Assembly: GCF_050920755.1 (NCBI RefSeq)
Contig: NZ_CP158480.1
Coordinates: 434,001-498,000, forward strand
Direction: 5' to 3'
Origin: Oligella sp050920755
GTDB lineage: Bacteria > Pseudomonadota > Gammaproteobacteria > Burkholderiales > Burkholderiaceae_B
Length of the DNA: 64,000 bases
Shown: positions 33,424-41,752 of the stretch, in pieces
Position numbering within the stretch: the first letter of the stretch is position 1
How the letters are laid out: each line of letters begins with the position of its first letter
The notes under the pieces: generated by a model
What the model saw: the letters and a program-made list of their open reading frames with translations, nothing else
What the model was told of the DNA's origin: nothing
Databases searched by the model: none
Program-made: the position numbers and the translations under genes

Positions 33424-34278
33424 ATGAGGCAGACATTGGATTGCGCCATTTTGCATTTTGATCAGACCGCTGTGGTCGGAGCGTCGGGGCAGACAGAGAG
33501 CTCAAGTCGCTCAGGTAAGTTTAAGCAAGTAGTTATTAAGCATAGGCGCTTAAAGGTTCATAACATTAATTTGTCGGATTTAGTGGCAGTGACAGATGAT
33601 GTGTTTTTTCGTGAGGAAGAACGGAAGTTTTTATTATTGCAGTTGATGCGTTATGACGTTGTTATCCTTTTATTAAACACCGAGAGTTTAAGCTTGGCGC
33701 GTCGCTTCTTATTCTACCTACATAGCACGGATGATCTGGATGAGATTCTGTGTCCGGTTTTTGCCTTGATCTCAGATGTAAATCCGGTGGCGATGATTGA
33801 TTTGATGCGTTTGGGTTTAAGTGATTTTATGCGTTATCCCGTTAATCAGGAAGAGCTGAGGGCACGACTCGTAGTGACAGCGAATAAACCAAGACGGCAT
33901 CTGCAGCCGGAATCCAGGTTGACGGTAAGTGCCCTTAGTGATGATCTCTCAAGTGAAAACTACCCGGGTGATCCCTCGTCTCATGCATCAAGGCAGATGT
34001 TTTTCGAGGAGTTATTGCGCACCGCAGAGCAGCGTACCGGTTCTTATAGCTTTGCCTTTGGCGACCCTGATTTCAGCTACTTTAATGAGGGTTTTAAGGA
34101 GGCTAAGCAAAAAATGATCGATCGTTTTGAGTGTGATTATTTAAGCTATGTGCTTAGCTCGGCCAAGGGTAATATCCGCAAAGCTGCCGACTTGGCTAAA
34201 AAAAATCGCCGTTCTTTTTGGGAGTTGATGCGTAAACATCAGATTGATGCCGATCAATTCCGTCCGGATGTTTATTGA
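33424..34278 (+). CDS. Atypical regulator: receiver-like domain plus Fis-type DNA-binding domain
   Basis: I do not recognise a named family for the whole protein. Residues about 45-160 look like a response-regulator receiver (YDVVILLLNTESL, CPVFALISDVNPVAMIDLMRLGLSDFMRYPVNQEEL), but the usual phospho-acceptor Asp after the hydrophobic strand is not seen; the strand runs into L-N-T. The C-terminus (about 235-275) is a Fis/NtrC-type helix-turn-helix (KGNIRKAADLAKKNRRSFWELMRKHQI). The sigma-54 AAA+ domain that normally lies between these two is missing, replaced by about 70 residues of linker. It is a single gene between a divergent helicase and hemE. Confidence 0.6.
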   Translation: MRQTLDCAILHFDQTAVVGASGQTESSSRSGKFKQVVIKHRRLKVHNINLSDLVAVTDDVFFREEERKFLLLQLMRYDVVILLLNTESLSLARRFLFYLHSTDDLDEILCPVFALISDVNPVAMIDLMRLGLSDFMRYPVNQEELRARLVVTANKPRRHLQPESRLTVSALSDDLSSENYPGDPSSHASRQMFFEELLRTAEQRTGSYSFAFGDPDFSYFNEGFKEAKQKMIDRFECDYLSYVLSSAKGNIRKAADLAKKNRRSFWELMRKHQIDADQFRPDVY

Positions 34279-34283
34279 TTCGT

Positions 34284-34312
34284 TTGTTTAAAGAGGGGAA
34301 GTCGTTTATAAT
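34284..34312 (+). promoter_or_regulatory. Predicted sigma-70 promoter of hemE
   Basis: TTGTTT (34284-34289), 17 bases and a perfect TATAAT (34307-34312), about 75 bases ahead of the hemE ATG and just past the end of the upstream gene. Confidence 0.65.
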
Positions 34313-34389
34313 TTGACATTACAAAAATAACGACAAGCAGCAGAATCTGTATCTGCTTCCGCTCTTTTTACCGGTTTTCCGGAGGTTTA

Positions 34390-35460
34390 ATGTTTCCTAC
34401 CTTACAAAATGATATTTTCTTACGCGCTTTGAAGCGCCAAGCTGTTCCTTATACGCCCGTATGGTTGATGCGCCAAGCCGGGCGTTATTTGCCGGAGTAT
34501 CGTGAGTGCCGCGCCACAGCGGGTTCATTTATGGGTTTAGCTTCAAATCCGGAGTATGCATGTGAAGTAACATTACAGCCTATCCGTCGCTTTGATTTGG
34601 ATGCCTCCATTTTATTTGCCGATATTTTATTAATCCCTGATGCCATGGGCTTAGGTTTAAGCTTTGTACAGGGTGAGGGGCCTAAGTTTGCCAATCCGGT
34701 CGATAATGAGCAGCGTGTAGCCGAGCTGCAGATTCCTGATATGGATAAGCTACGCTATGTTTTTGAGGCCGTTACTTTAATTCGTCAGGAGTTGGGCGGC
34801 AAGGTGCCATTAATCGGTTTTGCCGGTAGTCCGTGGACGGTAGCTTGCTATATGGTTGAGGGTGGTTCCACACGTGAATACCGCAAGATCAAAACCATGA
34901 TGTACCAACGTCCCGATTTGTTAAGGCAAATTCTTGAGGTCACCGCAAATGCCACGGCGGTTTATTTAAATGAGCAGATTAAGGCCGGTGCTCAAGCAGT
35001 GATGATTTTCGATAGTTGGGGCGGTGTATTACCGGACGGTTTATTCCAGCAATTCTCTTTGGCATATACGCAAAAGGTCATTGACCGGTTAAATCGTCAG
35101 CATGAGGGTGAGGATATTCCGGTGATTGCCTTTACCAAAGGCGGTGGTTTGTGGATTAAAGACATTGCCGCCAGCGGTGCCGATGCGGTCGGTTTGGATT
35201 GGACGATGAGTTTGGCTCGTGCTCGTCAAGAGACCGGCGACAAAGTAGCCCTACAGGGTAATATTGACCCGATGGCTTTATTCGGTAGTGAGGAGAGCCT
35301 ACGTCAAGAGGTGCGCCGCGTGATTGATGACTTCGGTCCGGTGGGTCAGGGAGGCCATGTATTTAACTTAGGTCACGGTATTTCTCAATTCACTAATCCG
35401 GATCAGGTCGCCGCTTTAGTGGACGAAGTGCATAATCACAGTAAGCAGTACCACAAGTAG
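34390..35460 (+). CDS. hemE: Uroporphyrinogen decarboxylase
   Basis: Decarboxylates uroporphyrinogen III to coproporphyrinogen III in heme synthesis. The family signatures are clear: PVWLMRQAGRYLPEY (near residues 22-36), FADILLIPDAMGLG, GFAGSPWTVACYMVEG and NLGHGI at the C-terminus. At 356 aa it is normal length. CCGGAGG lies just before the ATG. It is monocistronic with its own promoter and terminator. Confidence 0.98.
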   Translation: MFPTLQNDIFLRALKRQAVPYTPVWLMRQAGRYLPEYRECRATAGSFMGLASNPEYACEVTLQPIRRFDLDASILFADILLIPDAMGLGLSFVQGEGPKFANPVDNEQRVAELQIPDMDKLRYVFEAVTLIRQELGGKVPLIGFAGSPWTVACYMVEGGSTREYRKIKTMMYQRPDLLRQILEVTANATAVYLNEQIKAGAQAVMIFDSWGGVLPDGLFQQFSLAYTQKVIDRLNRQHEGEDIPVIAFTKGGGLWIKDIAASGADAVGLDWTMSLARARQETGDKVALQGNIDPMALFGSEESLRQEVRRVIDDFGPVGQGGHVFNLGHGISQFTNPDQVAALVDEVHNHSKQYHK

Positions 35461-35491
35461 TACTTTTATTTGTAATATATATGATTGAGAG

Positions 35492-35525
35492 AGCCCATTT
35501 GTCTACGGATTAATGGGCTTCTTTT
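35492..35525 (+). terminator. Terminator of hemE
   Basis: AGCCCATT (35492-35499) pairs with AATGGGCT (35512-35519), followed by TCTTTT. It lies 32 bases behind the hemE stop, immediately upstream of the IS200/IS605 element. Confidence 0.8.
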
Positions 35526-35607
35526 ACTTTCTTTACCAAAATGCGCGGAAAGCCTCGTCGTTTAGGGCGAGGATGAATAGCGCGGACGGCAACGCCGTCC
35601 TTTGAAT

Positions 35608-36024
35608 CTATGGTGGCGTTTGCTGTTGCTCGATATACTGTCGAATGATTTCAATCGGCGCGCCGCCACAGCTTCCAGCAAAATAACTTGGCGACCATAA
35701 AGCCCCTTTCCACAGTTTCTTTTTAATGTTGGGGTAGTTCTTTTTTCGGATAAGAAGACTGGATATACCCTTTAGGCTATTAACCGGTTTTGATATGGCA
35801 ACTTTGGGCGGGTAGTTCACTAATAAGTGAACATGGTCGTCCTCCCCATCAAACGCCACTAACTCGGCCTCAAAATCAGCGCACACACTAGCGAAAATTT
35901 CCTGAAGGTCGTTAAGGATGGCTTTTGTAAATACGTCACGGCGGTATTTAGTCACAAAGACCAGATGAACGTGCATATTAAAAACGCAGTGTCTACCGTG
36001 CCTAATGTCATTGTTTTTCTCCAT
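35608..36024 (-). CDS. tnpA: IS200/IS605 transposase TnpA (HUH/Y1)
   Basis: Tyrosine HUH enzyme that excises and inserts the element as single-stranded DNA. The HUH motif is H64-V-H66 (DDHVHLLV) and the catalytic tyrosine is Y130 (IIRQYIEQQ). ATG 36024 gives 138 aa, the family length. The open frame extends 65 codons further upstream, but that part overlaps tnpB on the other strand and has no family resemblance. It seems intact. Confidence 0.93.
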   Translation of the reverse strand: MEKNNDIRHGRHCVFNMHVHLVFVTKYRRDVFTKAILNDLQEIFASVCADFEAELVAFDGEDDHVHLLVNYPPKVAISKPVNSLKGISSLLIRKKNYPNIKKKLWKGALWSPSYFAGSCGGAPIEIIRQYIEQQQTPP

Positions 36025-36045
36025 AGACCGGAGTATGATTGATTG

Positions 36046-37284
36046 ATGAAACGACTTCAAGCTTTTAAATACGAACTCATGCCAAACGGCGAACAACAGC
36101 GCGCCATGCGCCGTTTCGCAGGGTCGTGTCGTTTTGTATTCAATAAAGCGTTGGCGTTGCAACAAGCTCATTATGCCGAAGGCAAAAAGAAGTTGTCTTA
36201 TAGCGATTTGTGCAAACACCTAACGCAGTGGCGTAAAAGTAGCGAAACGCCGTGGTTGGCTGACACCCACTCCCAAGCCTTGCAGCAAACCCTCAAAGAC
36301 TTAGAGCGTGCCTATAAAAACTTCTTCGAGAAACGAGCAGACTTTCCACGTTTTAAAAAGAAAGACCAATCGGATCGTTTCCGCTATCCACAAGGCAGCA
36401 AGTTGGATCAGGGAAATAGTCGAATTTTTCTGCCCAAGTTGGGTTGGGTGCGCTATCGCAACAGCCGCGAGGTGTTGGGCGTGGTGAAAAATGTCACCGT
36501 GTCCGGTAAACAAGGTAAATGGTACGTCTCCATTCAGACCGAGCGCGAGGTGGAAACGCCGACCCATCCATCGACCGCCATCGTGGGTATCGATATGGGA
36601 ATTAGCCGTTTTGCCACTTTAAGCGATGGCTCCTATTTGGCTCCGCTCAATTGTTTCAAACGCCAAGAAAGGGCCTTAGCAAAGGCGCAGCGAGCGATGA
36701 GTCGAAAACAGAAATTTAGCAACAATTGGAAAAAGGCAAAAGCCACCGTCCGGAAAATCCATGCCCGTATCGCCAATTCCCGGCGCGACTACCTGCACAA
36801 AGCCACGACAGCTATCAGCCAAAACCACGCGATGGTGTGTATCGAGGATTTGCAGGTTCGGAATATGTCCAAGTCCGCTTCCGGCACCCTTGCCATACCG
36901 GGAACAAACGTGAAAGCCAAATCCGGCCTAAATAAAGCGATTCTCGATCAAAGTTGGTTCGAGTTCCGACGTCAGTTGGAATACAAACTGACTTGGCTAG
37001 GTGGGGAGCTCCTTGCTGTGAACCCCGGAAACACCGGCCGGACTTGTCCCTGCTGCGGCTACGTTGCCAAGGAGAATAGGCGTAGCCAAGCGTGCTTCAA
37101 GTGTATGGACTGTGATTTTGAGGAAAACGCTGACGTAGTCGGCGCGATCAATGTGTTAAGGGCGGGACACGCCCGGTTAGCTTGTGCAGAGACTTCGCCT
37201 GTAGTTAAGGGCGTCGGGCCAAGAACCCACCGAAGCGAGTCAGGCGATGGTCGCCTGAACGCCGTAGGAATCCCCGTACTTTAG
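36046..37284 (+). CDS. tnpB: TnpB, RNA-guided endonuclease of the IS605 element
   Basis: Ancestor-type relative of Cas12, guided by an RNA from the right end of the element. From ATG 36046 (412 aa), the RuvC-like catalytic acids are D183 (GIDMGISRFA), E267 (CIEDLQ) and D363 (ENADVVGAIN), all present. The zinc finger has C334/C337 and C353/C356. The N-terminal OrfB-type domain (about 1-45) is complete. It starts 21 bases from tnpA, divergently. A TTG at 36043 is an alternative start. It appears functional. Confidence 0.93.
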   Translation: MKRLQAFKYELMPNGEQQRAMRRFAGSCRFVFNKALALQQAHYAEGKKKLSYSDLCKHLTQWRKSSETPWLADTHSQALQQTLKDLERAYKNFFEKRADFPRFKKKDQSDRFRYPQGSKLDQGNSRIFLPKLGWVRYRNSREVLGVVKNVTVSGKQGKWYVSIQTEREVETPTHPSTAIVGIDMGISRFATLSDGSYLAPLNCFKRQERALAKAQRAMSRKQKFSNNWKKAKATVRKIHARIANSRRDYLHKATTAISQNHAMVCIEDLQVRNMSKSASGTLAIPGTNVKAKSGLNKAILDQSWFEFRRQLEYKLTWLGGELLAVNPGNTGRTCPCCGYVAKENRRSQACFKCMDCDFEENADVVGAINVLRAGHARLACAETSPVVKGVGPRTHRSESGDGRLNAVGIPVL

Positions 37285-37317
37285 GGCGGGGAGGATGTCA
37301 ATGTTAACGGAGAGCAT
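37190..37317 (+). ncRNA. Predicted omega RNA (reRNA) of the TnpB element
   Basis: In this family the guide RNA comes from the 3' end of tnpB and the right end, with the guide in flanking host DNA. Hairpins are visible here: GGCGA-TGG-TCGCC (about 37243-37255) and CCCCG/CGGGG (37272-37291). The guide would be the bases after TCAA, starting TGTTAACGGAGAGC, i.e. the priA leader. The 5' end is a guess; transcription is not shown. Confidence 0.45.
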
Positions 37318-37322
37318 AATTT

Positions 37323-39482
37323 ATGCAGCGACCTTGGGTGCGCGTGGCTTTGGCTTTGCCATTAGCTGATTTATTTGATTATCGTTTGGCAGAGGGTATG
37401 CAAGCGGTGATCGGTCAGCGTGTGCGCGTACCTTTTGGGGCTAAGGAAATGATCGGCTTGGTGCTTGAAATGCCTGAGCATCCGGCTTATGAGGAATCCT
37501 CGATTAAGGAAGTACTGGCGGTTTATGATGATTTACCACCCATGCCGACGGATTGGCTTGATTTCGGTCGTTTTGCTGCCGCTTATTATCAGCGCCCCCT
37601 CGGCGAGGCCTTATTATCCACGATCCCCACGTCGTTAAGAAATCCTAAGGCCTATGCCGGAGTGCGTGCTGCCGGTGGACCGGTGCAGCGATTATTAAAG
37701 CGTCAGGCTGCAGCAGCCAAAAGGGCTGCCAAAGCGGCAGCGACAAGCGCCGAGCAGTCTTCAGCCGGGGAGACTGTTCCGGAGACACCCCTTGTGCGTC
37801 CGCAGTTATCCGAAGCGCAAGCGGCCGCTTTTAAGCATATTACTGCTATCGAGGGCTATAAAACGGTCTTACTTCACGGTGTTACCGGGAGTGGGAAGAC
37901 CGAGGTCTATTTGCATGTGGCAGAGCAAATCCTGGCTCAAGGCAAGCAGGTGATGATTTTAGTGCCGGAGATTAACCTCAGTCCTCAATTACAGCGCAAG
38001 TTCCAAGAGCGCTTTCCGAATCAGCAGATAGCCATTATGCATAGCAGCTTATCTGACGGTGAGCGTTTGGCTGCTTGGGTGGCGGTGCAAACAAAGCAGG
38101 CAGGCATCATACTCGGGACGCGCATGGCGTTATTTGCGCCGGTGCAGAATCTCGGTTTAATAGTGATTGATGAGGAGCATGATCCCTCTTATAAGCAATT
38201 AGATGCTTTGCGCTACTCGGCCAGAGACTTGGCGGTATGGCGCGGTCATCAATTGGGCATACCGGTGGTGCTGGGCTCGGCCACTCCGTCTTTAGAGACG
38301 TGGCATCATGCCAAGGCGGGCAAGTATGATTTATGCAGTTTGCCGGAGCGGGTAGGTGCGATGGCCTTTAAGCCCACCTTTGAGTTTATTGATACACGCA
38401 AAACACCTTTGGTCGAGGGCATCAGTCAAGCGATGTTGGATGAAATTCAGCAATGTGTTGAGCGTGGTCAACAAGCGTTGGTTTTTATTAATCGACGCGG
38501 TTTTGCACCGGTTTTACATTGCCTTTCTTGTGGTTGGAACAGTGAGTGCAGCAGATGTTCGGCTTTTATGGTGATGCACCGTGCCGGCAGTGGCGGGCGC
38601 GGGCCTAATACTTATCTGTTGCAATGTCATCATTGCGGTTTACAACGGCGTCCTCCCGGCGCTTGTCCGGACTGTGGTAATACGGATATTCAGCCTTTAG
38701 GACGCGGCACGCAAAAGGTTGAGGAGTATTTGGCGCAGCAGTTTCCCGATGCTCGTATTCAGCGCATTGATGCCGATAGTACCAAGGGCAAGGGACAGGC
38801 CGAGGCCCTTTTTAATCGTGTGCATGATGGCGAAGTGGATATTTTGGTGGGCACACAAATGGTTTCCAAAGGCCATGATTTTAAAAATTTGAATTTAGTC
38901 TGCGTATTAAATGCCGATGCCGGTCTTTATGCGCATGATTTTCGTTCCTCCGAGCGCTTATTTGCACAATTGCTGCAAGTGGCGGGTAGAGCGGGTCGTC
39001 ATTTGCCGGGTGGCAAGGTCTTAATTCAAAGTAATGAGGTTAATCATCCGCTTTATTTAGCCTTGCAACAACAGGATTATGAGCTTTTCGCCGAACATAC
39101 TTTAGTCGAGCGCCGTTTAGCTCAGTTACCGCCTTTTTCTTTTCAAACGTTAGTCACGGCGACAAGCAGAGAAATTGAAAAGTGCTTGGCTTTTTTGGAG
39201 GAAATTAAAGCAGCGGTGCTTACTGATGACGGGGCTGAGGTATATGTGGATGAGCCTGTTTTAAAGCAATTGCGTGAGCTCCGAGAGGGGATTCGTTTTT
39301 ATGACCCCGTGCCTTTACGTATTGTGCGAGTATTTCATATGGAGCGGGCCCAGCTCTTAATTGAGTCACCGTCGCGCGCCCGATTGCAACGTTTCTTACC
39401 TTATTGGACTGAGCTGATAGCGAAAATTGCTAAAAAGCATCGGCTAAAATATGTAATTGAAGTCGATCCCTTAGAAATTTAG
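37323..39482 (+). CDS. priA: Primosomal replication restart helicase PriA
   Basis: Loads the replisome at stalled forks. The N-terminal DNA-binding domain (about 1-110) is followed by an Ala/Lys-rich linker (residues 128-155), Walker A GVTGSGKT (186-193), DEEH (IVIDEEHDPSYKQ) and the paired zinc sites (CLSCGWNSECSRC, CHHCGLQRRPPGACPDC). The C-terminal helicase core has QVAGRAGR. At 719 aa it is normal length. GGAG lies about 10 bases before the ATG. It is the first gene after the IS605 element, which may have displaced its original promoter. Confidence 0.97.
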   Translation: MQRPWVRVALALPLADLFDYRLAEGMQAVIGQRVRVPFGAKEMIGLVLEMPEHPAYEESSIKEVLAVYDDLPPMPTDWLDFGRFAAAYYQRPLGEALLSTIPTSLRNPKAYAGVRAAGGPVQRLLKRQAAAAKRAAKAAATSAEQSSAGETVPETPLVRPQLSEAQAAAFKHITAIEGYKTVLLHGVTGSGKTEVYLHVAEQILAQGKQVMILVPEINLSPQLQRKFQERFPNQQIAIMHSSLSDGERLAAWVAVQTKQAGIILGTRMALFAPVQNLGLIVIDEEHDPSYKQLDALRYSARDLAVWRGHQLGIPVVLGSATPSLETWHHAKAGKYDLCSLPERVGAMAFKPTFEFIDTRKTPLVEGISQAMLDEIQQCVERGQQALVFINRRGFAPVLHCLSCGWNSECSRCSAFMVMHRAGSGGRGPNTYLLQCHHCGLQRRPPGACPDCGNTDIQPLGRGTQKVEEYLAQQFPDARIQRIDADSTKGKGQAEALFNRVHDGEVDILVGTQMVSKGHDFKNLNLVCVLNADAGLYAHDFRSSERLFAQLLQVAGRAGRHLPGGKVLIQSNEVNHPLYLALQQQDYELFAEHTLVERRLAQLPPFSFQTLVTATSREIEKCLAFLEEIKAAVLTDDGAEVYVDEPVLKQLRELREGIRFYDPVPLRIVRVFHMERAQLLIESPSRARLQRFLPYWTELIAKIAKKHRLKYVIEVDPLEI

Positions 39483-39538
39483 TGCTTTGCAGAGCGGTAG
39501 CTTTGACAGGGCATATTGACGCTTGATTATTTTAAAAA

Positions 39539-41656
39539 ATGTCTAATCCATCGATCAATCAATCCGCCACCCATACTATGGGTTTAAATACGATGCAGCT
39601 GGAGGCTGTGAAGTATTTGGATGGCCCTTGCCTGGTATTAGCGGGGGCGGGTAGTGGTAAGACGCGCGTTATTACACAGAAAATCGCTTATTTAATTAAT
39701 ACTTGCGGCTATAGGGCAAGCGGTGTATTGGCACTGACCTTTACCAATAAAGCGGCCAAAGAAATGATTGAGCGCCTGAAGTCCTTAATTGAACCAAGCT
39801 TGATTCGTGATCTGACCGTCTGCACTTTCCATGCCTTAGGGGTGCGTTTTTTAAGAGAGGAGGCGAAGTTTGCCGGTCTGAAGCGGGGCTTTTCTATTTT
39901 AGATGCGACGGATGCTGCGGGTATTATTCAGGAGATGTTAAGCACGACGGATAAAGGGCGCATTCGGGCAGTGCAGCAAGTGATTTCGCTCTGGAAAAAT
40001 CAGCTGATTCTGCCGGATCAGGCAGAGACTTTGGCCCAAACGCCCGATGAGCAGGATGCCGCCAGACTTTATCGTAGCTATGAGGCGACGCTTAAGGCGT
40101 ATCAAGCAGTGGATTTTGATGACCTTATTTTGTTGCCGGTGATGATTATGCGTGAGCATGAAGAGGTGCGAGCGCGTTGGCAAAAGCGCATTACCTATTT
40201 ATTGGTTGATGAGTATCAGGACACTAATGCTTGCCAATATGAATGGCTGAAGTTGTTGACGGATTTTCGGCAAATGTTTACTGCGGTGGGGGATGATGAT
40301 CAGGCGATTTATGCTTGGCGTGGCGCCACGGTGGAGAATCTTTCACGTCTATTGAGCGATTATCCTAAGCTGAAATTAATTAAATTGGAGCAAAATTATC
40401 GCTCTGTCGGTCGCATTCTGGAAGCGGCGAATAATGTGATTGCCAAAAACCCCAGCGTTTTTTCTAAAAAGCTCTGGTCCTCTTTTGAAGAGGGATCGCC
40501 GGTGCAAGTGGTGGTAATGGATAATGACCAAGCCGAGGCCGAAACCGTTGCTATGCGTATAACGCAAGCACGCTTTCAACAGCGTGCCGACTGGAAGGAT
40601 TTTGCTGTTTTGTACCGCGGTAATCACCAAGCCCGAGTCATTGAACAAGCCTTTAGGGAAATGCATATACCCTACGTTTTGGCAGGTGGACAGAGCTTTT
40701 TTGATAAGGCAGAGGTACGTGATATTTTGGCGTATTTGCGGCTATTGGTAAATGAGGACGATGATCCGGCCTTTATCCGAGCAGTTACCACACCGAAGCG
40801 CGGTATTGGACAAGCGACCTTGACCGGTTTGGGTGAGTTGGCTGCGAGCAAAGAAATCAGTCTGTATGAAGCGATTTTTGAAGATGAGTTGCTCAATTAT
40901 ATTAATGAAAAGCAATTTCAAGCGTTGAGATCCTTTGCTCATGTGATAGAAAGTATTCGCTGGCAAGCTAATCGCGGTCGCGCCCCGGCGCGTGCGGTGG
41001 ATTTGCTGAGTCATCCGGAGCTTTATCGGAGTGAGGAGCGTAAGGCGCCCGAGCTGTTGGACGAGTTGATGCGCTTCATCGATTATGAGCGTTATTTATA
41101 CGATACCTTGGAGGAACGTAGTGCCTTATCGCGCTGGCAAAACGTGCAGGAACTCATGACGTGGCTTAAGACTAAAGCGGTGGAAGAGGACATGGATTTA
41201 CTGCAGTTGGTGCAGCGTATTGCCCTGATTACCATGTTGGAGCGTAGTGAAGATGAGGAAGAGATTGACGCGGTTAAGCTTAGTACCATTCACGCTTCCA
41301 AAGGTTTGGAGTACCCCTATGTGCATTTAATCGGTACCGAAGAGGGCTTGCTACCGCATTTGGGCAAGGATGATGAGTACGGCGATCCGAATAAGGAGGA
41401 CGGTGGTTATAGTGAGCGTATTCAGGAGGAGCGCCGTTTGATGTACGTGGCCATTACCCGAGCGCAGAAGCATTTAACCGTGACTTGGTGTAAGAGGCGC
41501 CGACGCGCACGCGAAGATATTATCTGTGAGCCCTCGCGCTTTATTGCCGAAATGGGTTTGGAGAGTGGCGTTGCCATTGAAAAGGATCCCTTTCAGGGCA
41601 TGTCACCTAAAGAGCGTTTGGCGCGTTTGCGAGAAATGCTGACACAAAAGAAGTAA
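39539..41656 (+). CDS. rep: ATP-dependent DNA helicase Rep
   Basis: UvrD/Rep-type superfamily 1 helicase that helps forks pass obstacles. Walker A AGAGSGKT (35-42), TFTNKAAKEM, DEYQDTN (Walker B), GDDDQAIYAWRGA, the VLAGGQSFFDKAEVRD block and LSTIHASKGLEYPYVHLIG are present. The N-terminus (GLNTMQLEAV, CLVLAGAGSGKTRVIT) and total length of 705 aa fit Rep better than UvrD (720). A start at residue 14 is possible. It lies 56 bp behind priA; both serve replication restart. Confidence 0.92.
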   Translation: MSNPSINQSATHTMGLNTMQLEAVKYLDGPCLVLAGAGSGKTRVITQKIAYLINTCGYRASGVLALTFTNKAAKEMIERLKSLIEPSLIRDLTVCTFHALGVRFLREEAKFAGLKRGFSILDATDAAGIIQEMLSTTDKGRIRAVQQVISLWKNQLILPDQAETLAQTPDEQDAARLYRSYEATLKAYQAVDFDDLILLPVMIMREHEEVRARWQKRITYLLVDEYQDTNACQYEWLKLLTDFRQMFTAVGDDDQAIYAWRGATVENLSRLLSDYPKLKLIKLEQNYRSVGRILEAANNVIAKNPSVFSKKLWSSFEEGSPVQVVVMDNDQAEAETVAMRITQARFQQRADWKDFAVLYRGNHQARVIEQAFREMHIPYVLAGGQSFFDKAEVRDILAYLRLLVNEDDDPAFIRAVTTPKRGIGQATLTGLGELAASKEISLYEAIFEDELLNYINEKQFQALRSFAHVIESIRWQANRGRAPARAVDLLSHPELYRSEERKAPELLDELMRFIDYERYLYDTLEERSALSRWQNVQELMTWLKTKAVEEDMDLLQLVQRIALITMLERSEDEEEIDAVKLSTIHASKGLEYPYVHLIGTEEGLLPHLGKDDEYGDPNKEDGGYSERIQEERRLMYVAITRAQKHLTVTWCKRRRRAREDIICEPSRFIAEMGLESGVAIEKDPFQGMSPKERLARLREMLTQKK

Positions 41657-41752
41657 CTTATCTTGTGGCTGATTGCGCCCTTAGTCGGGCTGCTTTTGTT
41701 AAACTCATAGTATTGTAAAAAGGCTCTATGCCGGTATATTAGGATTTTGCTT

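Larger units (their letters stand above)
35537..37301. mobile_element. IS200/IS605-family element with divergent tnpA and tnpB
   Basis: Single-strand transposon. The left end has the hairpin CCTCG-tcgtttagg-GCGAGG (35553-35572), the right end CCCCG-tactttagg-GCGGGG (37272-37291); the loops share TTTAGG. The right end finishes at or near TCAA (37298-37301). The left flank carries TTTAC (35532-35536), which fits the TTAC-type target of this family, although another TTTTAC lies 10 bases upstream. tnpA and tnpB are divergent, as in IS605. It is inserted between the hemE terminator and priA. Exact ends are inferred. Confidence 0.8.

Noticed and set aside
36025..36219. N-terminal extension of tnpA (65 codons)
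   Set aside because: It overlaps the start of tnpB and does not resemble TnpA; the ATG at 36024 gives the usual 138-aa protein.
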